From NCBI GenBank assembly GCA_027563935.2, contig CM050450.1, positions 25,531,439-25,595,438 on the forward strand: a stretch of 64,000 bases of DNA, in the 5' to 3' direction. Positions within the stretch are counted from its first letter, which is position 1. The number at the start of each line of letters is the position of its first letter. The DNA is from Costus lasius (lineage: Eukaryota > Streptophyta > Magnoliopsida > Zingiberales > Costaceae). Position numbers and translations under genes: made by a program. Below, piece after piece: positions 22,235 through 32,509 of the stretch. A model generated the notes under the pieces. The model saw only the letters and a list, made by a program, of their open reading frames with translations. It was not told the DNA's origin and made no database searches.

Positions 22235-22461
22235 CCATAGATTACATGCTCTACCTTCTTCACCAAGAACAGTTAAACTAGGGAAAGCAAATTGCAACTT
22301 TGATTGAGACGATCAAATCAATCGAGATCTTCTTGCACTGCAATATGGCACCACCACCACCATGGGACGAGGACGAAGACGCCGACGACACCATACATGT
22401 TTCCGACTCCTCTGACACAGCTGATGAGGATGACGACAACCCGGCTGAGTGCAGCGAGTAG
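22235..22461 (+). pseudogene. H env-like C-terminal piece with acidic tail
   Basis: Joins in frame to 16191. It reads SIDYMLYLLHQEQLN, a TAG, then QIATLIETIKSIE and a Pro-rich/acidic end (PPPPWDEDEDADD ... DEDDDNPAECSE) to TAG 22459-22461. The acidic tail is the natural C-terminus of H env-like protein. Confidence 0.65.
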
Positions 22462-23829
22462 AGCTGCACTTTAGTAAGTCTTCCCCATTCCTTTTGATAC
22501 TTATCTATGCACTATGCATAGAGGATGATGAAACCTTTTGTTTTGGGGGAGATTTCCTCATTTTGACACATTTTAATTTATTGTAATTCCTCTATCATTA
22601 TAAACCTCTCTGCTTTTATGACGTGTCGTTATATGTACTGTTGTGATAGACTATTTTGCCATTGATGTGTTGTTGCTGATCTATGGTTGTGTACCAACCC
22701 TGCGAAAACTTTACATGCCAAACATGATGAATGTTTTGAACATGTTGCACTTTCGTGACTTTTTTTTTATTTTATGATGTGATACTTTCATGATGTTTCA
22801 AACTTTGCAAGGACACTTTCATTATGTGCTTCTATTATGACCTCACACTTATGATATGCTGCTCGTGAATTTTTTTCGAATACACAAAACAACTGAAATT
22901 TTTTGTTTTGAAACTATTGATTAAAGATAGCTCATTCTTGATTGATTTATGTTACTCATGACTGATTCATTTAATATATGATTGATTTATACTCCCACAC
23001 TACTTTGAGAGCATTTTTTATGCTAAACAACTCGTCTAGTTACTTGATTCCTTATACACTGAATACTTAAGGACTAAACTTTGATAAGCTTTGCATCTAG
23101 AAAACATCTATGCCCCAACATGAGTACTGTCTACTTGGATAATTATAGACCAAACCACTCGACACACTTACCCCTTTTTGGTACCTCTCAGTATTAGTTC
23201 TGGATTCGTGCTCTTCTAACTTGGCACCGTGTAAGAAATAGAGAAAAAGAGGAGAGAAAACAAAAGGCAGTGGTACCGAAGTTACGACTTGGCACTGCCC
23301 AAAAAATAGAGAAAATAGAAGGGAAAAAAGAGCAGTGGTACCAAAGTCATGACTTGGCACTGCCACTAAAAGAAAAAGAAAGTGAAAGAAAAAAAGGGTA
23401 GTGGTATCGAAGTCATAACTTGGCACTGCAAACCAAAAAGAAAGAAAAGAAAGCAGTGGTACCGAAGCTATGGCTTGGCATTGCAGAAAAAGAAAGAGAG
23501 AGAGTGGTGGTACCGAAGTTATGAGCAAGACCTTTACTACTACTTTGAACGGTTTACCTTTTGGGTGCTATTATGGATTAATGATTCATGTGGTAGAGGG
23601 ATTATTGCTATCCAACTTATCGTACAACTATTGTCCATAGATCTGACCTAGATACTTTGCTTCACATCTTGATGTCTTTAAAGCCTACAGTGATTTGTGC
23701 ATCATGTAATTAGGTTTTAGCATTTATAGACCATTACGGAGTATGACTTTTGTCAATCAACTATACCCTCATGGAATATTATTTTCTTTTTTGCTTCAGG
23801 GCAAGCAAAGATTTAAGTCGTGAGTATTT
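22462..23829 (+). other. H non-coding 3' region with expanded hairpin array
   Basis: AT-rich non-coding DNA. From about 23215 to 23525 the hairpin unit found once or twice in E1-E3 is expanded to about five copies (see next entry). The end (23795-23829) reads TTCAGGGCAAGCAAAGATTT and then AAGTCGTGAGTATTT, the PPT-like end of H. The ORFs here come from the repeats. Confidence 0.65.
23215..23525 (+). repeat. tandem hairpin array, about 60-bp units (H)
   Basis: Units of the form CTTGGCACTGC, 20-30 purine-rich bases (AGAAAAAG type), then GCAGTGGTACCGAAGT. CACTGC and GCAGTG form the stem and the purine run the loop. At least five units lie head to tail with variable loop length. Confidence 0.85.
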
Positions 23830-25800
23830 TGTTGACACAAATCTATATAGCTTTTTATGTACGATCCTACTAACGAAATCGTCTCTATTTCCGGAATTAT
23901 GTCCCATTATTGCCTTAATTGCTATTCATCTATGGAATCTACACCTTCTTTGGTATTTTTCATGTTTTCAGGTAAAAATGACCACAAAGAGGATGAATTT
24001 TGGAACTTTTGGGATCATAAGGACTCCTCCTAATCAAGAAGATTCTAACTAGAAACTTTCAGATTTATTGAAGTCTCCGTTGAGAATCACGACCGGGTCA
24101 TGATCAGAATCATGCCCATGACTCCCCTCTGTGCTTAAAGCTGCAACCAACAAATCATGACCGGGTCATGACCAGAATCACACCCGTGATTGCGAACCCG
24201 CCTGTTTCGAAACTGTGATTTTAACTCAGGTTTCTTCAACCTAACCCTAGAGGAAGTTAAAGGGCACTCAGGTCCTTTCTCCCTCGTTGACAAAAGGGCG
24301 TGGAGTAGCATTTTGAGGTGGAATTTCACCATGAAATGATGATTTCATGTAGATAGCTGGCTGGCTGCATCTGCAGGTTATGGGATGAGAGCAGCGAAGA
24401 CTTCTTTTCTTGCAGGAAAAATGGCAGCCGCTACAACAACTTTTAGGGAAGAGAAGAGAGCCCAGGAGGAGGAGATAAAAACCTTTCAGTTCCAAAGAGA
24501 GATGAGGATCGCATAGGAGAGAGGGCTAAACTTGGGAGAAGAAAGCTACACAAGGAAAGAGGGGGCTGCGTATCTACAAATACTGAACATCTCCTTGCGT
24601 AGAACACCTCAAGAACACGTTGTAAGGAAGCTCCTCAAACTACATTCGATTTGCCATGCTTATTGTATAACTTATGCAAAGTATCGCATGATCTTAGCTT
24701 TGTTTTGTAATTTCAGCACAAACCTGCAATTGTGTGTGATGTTTAAGACCCTTGTTTATACTATCATCATGAGCATTGTAGACTAAACTTCAAATCAAGA
24801 TGTGGGGTAACTCTTTGATGACTTATTAGTTGTAATAATCTTACGTCGTGTGCCCTAAATCCTTACTTAACCTTATGTGTACGCCTTGCCTACATTATCT
24901 GAAAGGAGATGTTTGAGCCTTCAATCGCCCAAGTGAGGTTTATAAACTAGGAATTCTAGGGGGAAACCCTAGGCGAACTGTACTCACTTAGGGGGATTGT
25001 TAGGATCCTAGATGTGTCGGGAGACCAAAAGTCAAACCGTGCGTTGGAAACATTCAGTTGAGGGTTTATCTAATCCATTTGTACACCTTGCCTACGTTGC
25101 CCGAAAGGGAGCGTTTGAGCCTTTATTTCCTTGAGTGAGGTTCATAAATCAGGGGCTAGAGGAAACCCCCTTGGAGAACTGTACTCCCTTGGCATGAGTA
25201 TTTGGATCTTAGACGCATCTAGTAAACCAAAAGTGCGCCAGCACGTTGGACTGTTTTGGTGCTCTTTGCCTACGCCGCTCGAAAGGGTGCGCTTAAGCCG
25301 GTGCTCCGTAGGGGAGGTTCATAAACTAGGAATTCTTGGGGGGTGGGGGGGGACCCCTTTGGTAAACCTGTGCTCGCCTTGAAAGTATTGGGGACTTAGA
25401 TGTGTTAAGAAGACCGCAAGTTTGACTGAACGTTAGAACCATACAGATTAGACCGGTAACCCAGTCCATGGGAATGGAGGAGGCTATCGGAGGGAGCAAC
25501 CTGCACGTCAGGTGGCTGAATCCCTTGAACTAGATAGGATGATGGCAATGGAGTTTGATTATTCAGCTGTAAGGAGTCAAAGCAGTGAACATTATCCTGA
25601 TGCATCTCCCCATCAAATTTCTCTTGTGCAATTCCTCTGTTTATGTTCTTGTTCATTTAATTAGTTAAACATTTAAACTTCACCAATTTTGACCTAGTCT
25701 AGCTGGTAAATTTGAGATCTGTCGGTACTTCCCCATTAGTCCTTGTGAGATCGATATTTTACTACTTCGATAGACCCGTGCACTTGCGGGAACCCTATCA
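23830..25800 (+). mobile_element. H 3' LTR (about 1.97 kb)
   Basis: Begins TGTTGACACA directly after the PPT-like end of H and ends GTGCACTTGCGGGAACCCTATCA, the standard end of this LTR group. It holds a palindrome region (about 24080-24200, ATGACCGGGTCAT and CACCCGTGA cores), a TATA-like GATAAAAAC near 24475, and three tandem subrepeats (24886-25440). H is the oldest plus-strand element of the nest, since E1, E2 and E3 all lie in it. Confidence 0.8.
24886..25440 (+). repeat. tandem subrepeats in H LTR (three units of about 175-200 bp)
   Basis: Units start TTGCCTAC at 24886, 25088 and 25266. Each reads a CGAAAGGG(A/T)GCGTTTGAGCC-like block, GTGAGGTTCATAAACTAGG, a G/A-rich block, then ACTGTACTC and CTTAGATG(C/T)GT. 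The units differ by many substitutions, so the expansion is old. The third has a G run (near 25340) that may be a weak assembly point. Confidence 0.8.
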
Positions 25801-25802
25801 AA

Positions 25803-27291
25803 TGGCGAAGTAATATAAAAAGGTTGTCGAACCCACAGGAAGCAAGGTTAAGTACTAGAAAGTCTAGGTCTCAATAGCTAAGTGATTCAAAATGGGGTTT
25901 TTGCAGTCAATAAGAGAAAACAAGAGATCAAACGCAACGACAAGGAGGTTATCTATATTAGAGAGATCGGGACTATGGTATTCACCACACTGATGAATCT
26001 AACTACATTAAGATGTATCTATTATAAGAATTCGTAATTTTGCATAAGGAATCTTCCTAAAGTACAGGATGCCCCCTCTCAGTCGGCACACCCCGGTGCT
26101 TATTCAGAACGATCTCCTACTCTCGTGGTGGATCGTTATAGATAAACCCAATGAGTTTGGTGGAAAGTTGTGTTATCCTCGAGCGAAATCCAAGCACTCT
26201 CGTGCTGAGGATTCGCAAGTTTTACCCAGGGAATCCGCCAACACGATCCTCCTCTTAGTCAGTATCGCATCGACTATCACACGATACTACGCGGCCACAG
26301 CAATATCATAAAAATAATTACACCAAGGTAAAATATGCTCATATAAACTTCAAAATAATATAATAAATTAAGATTGCATGAAAGAATCCATCAATGGGCT
26401 TTAACCAAGTCCCGAAAAAGTGTTTTATGCTACAATAGTCATGAAAGCTCGCATAAATCTCTCTAACATATCAGGAAAATTGCTACAAAACGTTTTGGAG
26501 ATGAAGGACAAGATAAACCGAACAAGATCCCCAAAAATTGTAAAGATCTGACGCTCTAATCTCTCAAAATCACCCAGAAAACGCTGAGTCGCCTCTTCCG
26601 TTCGCCCTAGCCACTTCGTCTACTGATTTCTTGATAATTTGGCAACAATAAAGAGGGTTTTAATATTCTTTGGATTCGCCTCTCTCTTAGCTTTCCAAAA
26701 TATATTTTCTTGCCTTTTTTGGATTTTTCTAGGGCTCAGAATCAAAGAAAAATCGAGTAAAGGTCGGTCTGTAGAGTCACGATCACGGGTGAACCCCGCT
26801 AGGTTCACCTGGCTGTGAAGACTACTGTGCAATTCTTTCATGTAAGAATCACCCGTGAACCCCGCGGGGTTCACTAGGCCGTGAAGTCTTCTGTATGTTT
26901 CTACGCAAGTTTCCTCCAAAAGAATCACGGGTGAACACCAAAAGCACGGGCAGGCCGTGATGTGTTCTGTGAATTTCTGAACATCCCATGAAAGAACCAG
27001 TGACCCCGGTGGGTTCCTAGGTTCACTTGGCCGTATTTTTTAATGTAGCTCGGATCGGGCCCAAATTTAATGTGCGGCTTCGTCTTCTTGTAAGGAATCA
27101 CCTCATGACTTTAAAATCTTCAAAGGACTTCAAAATTGGGTGATTTTACTTGAAATTCCACAAAAATAAGAAAAAGTAAAAATTCTAAAGCAATTAAGTA
27201 AATAAGTCCCATTGGAGTATAAAAATATTAAAATATGCCTAAATTTGAGTTAAAATAATACTAGAAATTACTGTTAAAATACAAGGCATCA
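25803..27291 (-). mobile_element. minus-strand Athila-type LTR, 3' end missing
   Basis: On the minus strand it starts TGATGCCTTG (27291) and runs to TATTACTTCGCCA at about 25803. It stops about 25 bases before the GTGCACTTGCGG...CA end expected for this group. The missing end would lie on the far side of H, so H probably inserted here. Its palindrome region (about 26780-27030) includes the perfect 20-bp palindrome GTGAACCCCGCGGGGTTCAC at 26855-26874. I see no attached internal region. Confidence 0.7.
26780..27030. repeat. palindrome array in the 25.8-27.3 kb LTR
   Basis: Several units of CACGGGTGAACC...GGTTCAC...GGCCGTGA type, one of them the perfect palindrome at 26855-26874. Confidence 0.75.
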
Positions 27292-29632
27292 TTCAATCAC
27301 CTTATTACCTGCATAGAGGAAATAACCCATCACTTCCTAAGTGGTGACAAAAGAAAGATGGAGCTTGGGAATATGGAAGTCAAAGCGAAGCGTGCGTGCA
27401 GTTCGCATGCACTCCGTTCATCGCCCGGTGCTGATGGAGCTTGTTCACTTTCTTCTTTGGCAGCTTGAAGGCTCCATTGGGCTTCTTTTTTGGGTGGGCT
27501 TCAAGCCCATAACTTGTTGAATTTAGGTTTCATCTATGGCTAGAACACCCATGCATTGTGATTGGTTTGCAAAGGTGGCTAGGTGATGTCTTGACTTGAA
27601 CTTGAGCTTGCTTTAGTGCCTATTTCATCTTGATAAGTGCATAGACATATTTCTCCTTAATAATGAATATTAGTAATAGTTAAAAATAAAACTTTGTTCT
27701 TACAAATGTGCCCCTGAGAAATAAAGTTCTACAATGTATTTAGATTTGTAGGAAGAATATAAGGCATATTTGACAGTTTAAAGTTTTTTTAAAAAAAAAC
27801 AAGTAATGATCACTTTCACAGTACATATATTGCTATGGGTACACGAGTACATTCTATAGAAAAATATAAGGTATTTAATATATGATCCTTGACGATATAA
27901 CATCCCTAGTCGAGACTAAAATTTACAAGTAGTAATTGCTTTGACTGCTAAGAGTTAGGGAGTGTTTGGGGAGTTATTTGCCCAGCTTTTACTATTTAAT
28001 GTTGTCTATTTAAAATTTGAATAATTAAGTATAGTTTACTTTTTTTATTTTTGTAAAAACTGACCGTTCAAAAGTAAAAACTAGATAGGCTTAGGGCCAA
28101 TTTGGGATAGCTGGAGTTAGTTTGACTAGAGCTGGTTGAAAAAAATCTTAAACTGTTTGGGTAAAATACCTTGTAGCTTTTGGTAGTTAGCAGCTTATAA
28201 GTGTTGTGTCAATGTAGCTCCGAGTTGATGTAGCTTGCTGACGTTTGCTCTGAGTTGATGTAGCGTACACCGAAAGCTCACGCTCGAATGGAGCTCGAGG
28301 AAGAGAACATAAGCCTTGCTCGAGGCTACTCTTCTTCTGCCAGCTCTTGCTCACGATCAAATGGAGCTTGGGGAAGCAACTAGCAACTCATGTCAAGTTG
28401 GGGAAGTGAACAGGGGCCGACAACTCATGTCGAGAGCTCACGCCAGAAGAGAACAGGGGTAGCTGAGTTGAGGACGCTCACGCTCGTGCCGAGAGGGAGG
28501 GTCACCAAAAGCTCACGTCAAGAACTCACACCGGCAGCTCATGTCGAGATGGGGAAGAGAAGGGTGGCAGATGGATGCTCCTTGTCTTCTGCCAAGAGCT
28601 CACGTCAAGAGCTCACGCTGGAAGAGAACAGAGGTCACCGAGTGATCTTCTTGTTGCTGCCAATTGCCGCCATTGCAACTCACAATCAGGACTTCATATG
28701 GGTTGCGCTTGTAGATCTCACCGAAAGAAGGGCGCTCGCAGATCTCGCCAGAAGAAGCCTTACTTGAGGATCCATGTTCGCCAAAAGATGCAAACTGCCT
28801 TTTGCCGGAAGACGCAGTACTGTTCGCTGATCAGGAAGACATGAAGAGCACCAACCGCGTTGTCGAAGAGCTTGCACGTGGATTGAGAAGCTACCAAAAG
28901 CTAGACAATCCAACTTTTCGTAAATAGTGACAGCTTCTCTGGTTGAAATAGAGAAGCTATTTTCCAAATGCTAGGAAACCCATAAGTTGTTGGCCACCCT
29001 AGTAGAAGCTAAGAAGCTGCAAATCCAAATGTAGCTTTGGTCTACAGAAGCAATTCTTTTATTCCAATGTCATAGATCATAAAATTAAGAATTATATGAA
29101 GTATAGACACAATTATTAGGACGTGGGTATAGCAATTACATCATTGGATTATGATTATATCAATTCTTAAATATAATTTAATTAAACCAATATTCACTTT
29201 TATAAGTCTATTTTTACCTAACATTATGATTATATCTTTAGTTTTGTGATTTTATAAAAATTTTCTAGTTTCAATCGTTGAGGAATTGGTATCTTTTAGG
29301 CTAAAAATTCAATGGAACTAGATTTCTAGATGACAATAAAAAATTTTTGTTTAGATATATTAGGTTTGATACTACAATGGTAAAATTATTTAAAAAAATA
29401 AAATAAAATCAACTTTTACTAATCAACCCATCTCCTCTAACTTTATCAAGATAAATTTAAACTATATCTTCAAACCCTTCTAAATCTCTAGGTGAAATTG
29501 AATATCTATCTTGCTTGAAAATTCTTAATTGTCTATCTTCTTGACCAATTTTTAAAATATATATATTACTTTAGAAGATAAATCAAGAATATAATATAAT
29601 GTGAAGAGTTGAACAAGACAAACTTTAGAAGA
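27292..29632. other. unassigned intergenic or degenerate repeat DNA
   Basis: No gene that I can support. The stretch 27292-28080 is AT-rich. Between 28225 and 28650 short phrases such as GAGCTCACG(T/C)C and GGAAGAGAACA recur in a loose array, and the region gains GC. Its edges (near 28090 GGGCCAATTTGGGATAGCT, and near 29000 AGCTAAGAAGCTGC) resemble ends of plant MITE-like elements, but I find no convincing terminal inverted repeat. 29050-29600 is AT-rich. ORFs of 89-125 codons here have no known motif. A 17-bp direct repeat (CTTTAGAAGATAAATC type) lies near 29570 and 29622. Confidence 0.4.
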
Positions 29633-29653
29633 TAAATCTCAAGTAGCACGTTT
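29633..29653 (+). repeat. 21-bp perfect inverted repeat, left arm
   Basis: Begins AAATCTCAAGTAGC and is the exact reverse complement of 30074-30094. The two arms enclose the truncated lipase copy. Confidence 0.9.
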
Positions 29654-29790
29654 AACAGCAAAGCCACACACAATTTCAGCACGCGTCGAATCTCATCCTT
29701 AATTACTCTTTTTTTTTTTGTCAAACCGCGTTCACTTATAAATATCGCCACGCTGCCATCCCTCACTCTCCAGCTCTCAACTCTCAACCC

Positions 29791-30069
29791 TGCGCCAGCA
29801 GCCTCCGCGCCGAGATCGTGCGCTATGGAGAGTACGTCCTCGCCTGCTACAAGGACTTGGACCCCGACCCGGCCTCCAAGCGATACCTCAACTGCAAGCA
29901 CGGCAAGCGCAGCATGTTCACCGAGGCTGGCTTAGCGGATTCAGGCTATGACGTTACCAAGTATTATATATATGCCACGCCCGACATCGCCATACCTGCC
30001 CCGCAGCTGCCGGGCGGCACTAGCAGCTGCAGCCGATGGATCGGCTACGTTGCGGTGGCGTCTGACTAG
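29791..30069 (+). pseudogene. phospholipase A1 (DAD1-like, class I) fragment, copy 1
   Basis: Reads [49 protein letters not shown] and [13 protein letters not shown], then TAG at 30067-30069. It is nearly identical to residues of copy 2 (30263-31378) but stops before the catalytic half. Upstream, the CCAGCAGCCTCCGC stretch of the transit-peptide region is joined directly to the RAEIV part, so about 240 bp are missing; both break points share CCTCCGC, as in a microhomology deletion. A TATA-like CTTATAAATATC (29735-29746) lies upstream. It cannot make an active lipase. Confidence 0.85.
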
Positions 30070-30073
30070 ACGT

Positions 30074-30094
30074 CTAAACGTGCTACTTGAGATT
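30074..30094 (-). repeat. 21-bp perfect inverted repeat, right arm
   Basis: Reverse complement of 29633-29653. Lipase homology of copy 1 ends within a few bases of this arm. Confidence 0.9.
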
Positions 30095-30262
30095 TGATAG
30101 GACAGTGGCTGATGTGTGGGGTGAAAGGGAGCAGATAGACACAGAAAAGAAAAATTTTGACTGAAGGATACCTTGCTGCCGGTGATGTAATAGGCCCCTA
30201 ATCTAAGAATCGCAAAGCTCTTTTTACTCACCTTGCGCCAGCAGCCTCCGCTCTTTTTACCT

Positions 30263-31378
30263 ATGGCTAGAACACCCATGGCGGCGCGCCTCTCCGCACT
30301 AAATCCTTCTTACTCACCTTCCGCCAGCAGCCTCCGCCACTCCCGTCGCAACCCTCGCGTCTCCGCCATCCATGCTGCGCCGTCCCTTGACACGCCGCCG
30401 CATAAAAAAATAGCATTAGTACATAAACAAGCACCGTCTCCGCCATCCATGTTGTCAACGACTACCTGCCAGGCGCCTTCGCTCGCCAGGTTGTGGCGTG
30501 AGATCCAAGGCGCTGGCGATTGGGAGGGCTTGGTCGAGCCCCTCCACCCGCTCCTCCGCTCTGAGATCGTGCGCTATGGCGAGTTCGTTCTCGCCTGCTA
30601 CAAGACCTTCGACCTCGACCCGGCTTCCAAGTGGTACCTCAACTGCAAGCACGGTAAGCGAAGCATGCTCAGGGAGGTCGGCTTAGCCGATTTCGGCTAC
30701 GACGTTACCAAGTATATATATGCCACGCCCGACATCGCCATACCTACCGTCCCGCTCCCGGGCGCCACCAGCAGCTGCAGCCGATGGATCGGCTACGTAG
30801 CGGTGGCGTCTGACGAGACATCCAAGATCATAGGGAGGCGCGATATTGTGGTCTCTTTCCGGGGGACGGTCACCCGAGCCGAGTGGATCGCCAATTTCAT
30901 GAGCGCCCTCACTGAGGCCAAGCTCGACCCCCACGACCAGCGCCCTGGCGTCAAGGTCGAGTCGGGCTTCCTCAGCCTCTACACCTCTGACGACAGCAGC
31001 AGCCGGTTCAGCGGGGGCAGCTGCCGCGAGCAGCTCCTGGCGGAGCTCGCGCGGCTGCTGAACCAGTACAAGGATGAGGAGGTGAGCATCACTCTGGCGG
31101 GGCACAGCATGGGCAGCGCGCTGGCGCTGCTCTCTGGTTACGACCTGGCGGAGCTGGGGCTGAACCGGGACGCGCGGGGAAGGCGCGTGCCTGTGACCGT
31201 CTACTCCTTCGGCGGACCGAGGGTGGGCAATGCGGGCTTCAAGGCGCGGTGCGAAGAGCTGGGGGTTAAGGTGCTGCGGGTGGTCAACGTCAACGACCCG
31301 GTAACAAAGCTCCCCGGAGTCATCTTGAAGCGCTCAGCTAGTTCTCTGAACCCCTCGTTGAAGGGGCGGGTTTTCTAA
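30263..31378 (+). CDS. chloroplast phospholipase A1, DAD1-like class I (PLA1-Ibeta2-like), C-terminally truncated
   Basis: A 371-codon GC-rich ORF. Residues 1 to about 45 are Ser/Ala/Arg-rich, like a chloroplast transit peptide. Then come [37 protein letters not shown] and WIGYVAV, hallmarks of plant class I PLA1 enzymes, which release fatty acids from plastid galactolipids and phospholipids (jasmonate-related). The lipase core holds GHSMG with nucleophile Ser282 and NVNDP with the likely catalytic Asp345. The frame then ends [17 protein letters not shown] at TAA 31376-31378. The C-terminal segment of about 60-80 residues with the catalytic His (usually in a YAHVGVE-like motif) is missing, so it is probably inactive unless an unseen exon follows. 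ATG 30263 is preferred over 30233 because the leader looks better. The first bases share 20 bp with repeat DNA at 27534-27553. Confidence 0.85.
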   Translation: MARTPMAARLSALNPSYSPSASSLRHSRRNPRVSAIHAAPSLDTPPHKKIALVHKQAPSPPSMLSTTTCQAPSLARLWREIQGAGDWEGLVEPLHPLLRSEIVRYGEFVLACYKTFDLDPASKWYLNCKHGKRSMLREVGLADFGYDVTKYIYATPDIAIPTVPLPGATSSCSRWIGYVAVASDETSKIIGRRDIVVSFRGTVTRAEWIANFMSALTEAKLDPHDQRPGVKVESGFLSLYTSDDSSSRFSGGSCREQLLAELARLLNQYKDEEVSITLAGHSMGSALALLSGYDLAELGLNRDARGRRVPVTVYSFGGPRVGNAGFKARCEELGVKVLRVVNVNDPVTKLPGVILKRSASSLNPSLKGRVF

Positions 31379-31615
31379 GTAGCCATCATACTCAGAATAT
31401 ATGAGTATTCTTTCTTAATCAAGCAAGCACGCATCTTAAAGTAGCATGTAATGCAAATCTCAAAGTCCCCTTTATTATCTTTTTTCCTTGCTGCCGTTGT
31501 TGTATCTTACCGTCTCCTCCCAATACACGTTACCCTAACCAGGGTTACGGAGCCAAGCGAATCTTCTTCCCAAAAATCCCGCCATCACCCTCTAGGGTTA
31601 AATCTCTCTCCAGAG
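31379..31615 (+). other. intergenic, downstream of lipase
   Basis: No gene seen. At 31431-31450 a degenerate match to the 21-bp inverted-repeat arm occurs (ATCTTAAAGTAGCATGTA). From 31545 the sequence resembles a 5' UTR (CCCTCTAGGGTTAAATCTCTC) leading into the tandem repeat. Confidence 0.4.
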
Positions 31616-32150
31616 CTCTCGTCGAAGGGGCGACGGAACCCTCTTGCTGACATTGACAATCCTTCTCAATCCTAGACCTCGACATTGGCAGCACCTGAAA
31701 GCATCCGTCGCGATCCTCGACCTTCACCGAACCAACAGCAACCAGTCTTGCTCAACCCTAGATCTCGAAGCTTGCTGGCTTGCTGCAACCAGTCCTTTGC
31801 CTAAACTCTTATCAGGACGCTCTCCACAGCTCTCATCGAAGGGGCGACAGAACCCTCTCGCCGACATTGACAATCCTTCTCAACCCTAGACCTCGACATT
31901 GGCAGCACCTGAAAGCATCCGTCGCGATCCTCGACCTTCTCCGAACCAACAGCAACCAGTCCTGCTCAACCCTAGATCTCGAAGCTTGCTGGCTTGCTGC
32001 AACCAATCCTTCGCCTAAACTCTTCTCAGGATGCTCTCCACAGCTCTCGTCGAAGGGGCGACGGAACCCTCTCGCCGACATTGACAATCCTTCTCAACCC
32101 TAGACCTCGACATTGGCAGCACCTGAAAGCATCCGTCGCGATCCTCATGG
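31616..32150 (+). repeat. 214-bp tandem repeat, 2.5 copies
   Basis: Unit starts at 31616, 31830 and 32044 (CTCTC(G/A)TCGAAGGGGCGAC). Copies differ at only a few positions, so the expansion is recent. The third copy breaks off at GCGATCCTC and runs into ATG 32147. ORFs across it are repeat translations. Confidence 0.92.
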
Positions 32151-32184
32151 CAAGTTCCTCCGACGACTCTAATCTTCCATTAAG
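32147..32184 (+). CDS. possible first coding exon of an unknown gene (13 codons)
   Basis: ATG 32147 opens MASSSDDSNLPL, then AG|GTATAATG, a fair plant splice donor at 32185. Such Ser/Asp-rich starts followed by an intron are common in plant genes and transposases. The tandem repeat upstream would be its 5' UTR. No second exon is recognised before the minisatellite at 32510. The call is speculative. Confidence 0.25.
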
Positions 32185-32509
32185 GTATAATGTCATAATT
32201 GTATATTTATATTGTTTGTACAAATCAAACAGATTCAGATACTGCAGTTTCATATTTGTTTCCTAACTGGTGGAAGGAAGAATCCTGCTGAATGGCCATT
32301 TACATGGGAAGTCTGCCCGCAGTAGTAGGGTAAGAGTGTAGGTTGTGGTGTATTTGTCATGAAATTCATGGAGTGTCTTTCCAGCAATGTTAAGTTCGAC
32401 TTCACACTCCAGGACATGCCTAGATTCAGAGCCCTTGTCTGGAACTATTTAAAGGAGAGTTAATGTCATATTCCTGAAAGACAACTATGTATGTATTCAT
32501 TATACACAA
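32185..32509 (+). other. unassigned DNA between exon-like ATG and minisatellite
   Basis: About 325 bases with mixed composition. I see no gene or repeat in it. Confidence 0.4.

Noticed and set aside
28085..29060. Possible MITE or hAT-like DNA transposon
   Set aside because: The two edges share only short words (ATTTGG, AGCT); no terminal inverted repeat or target duplication could be shown.
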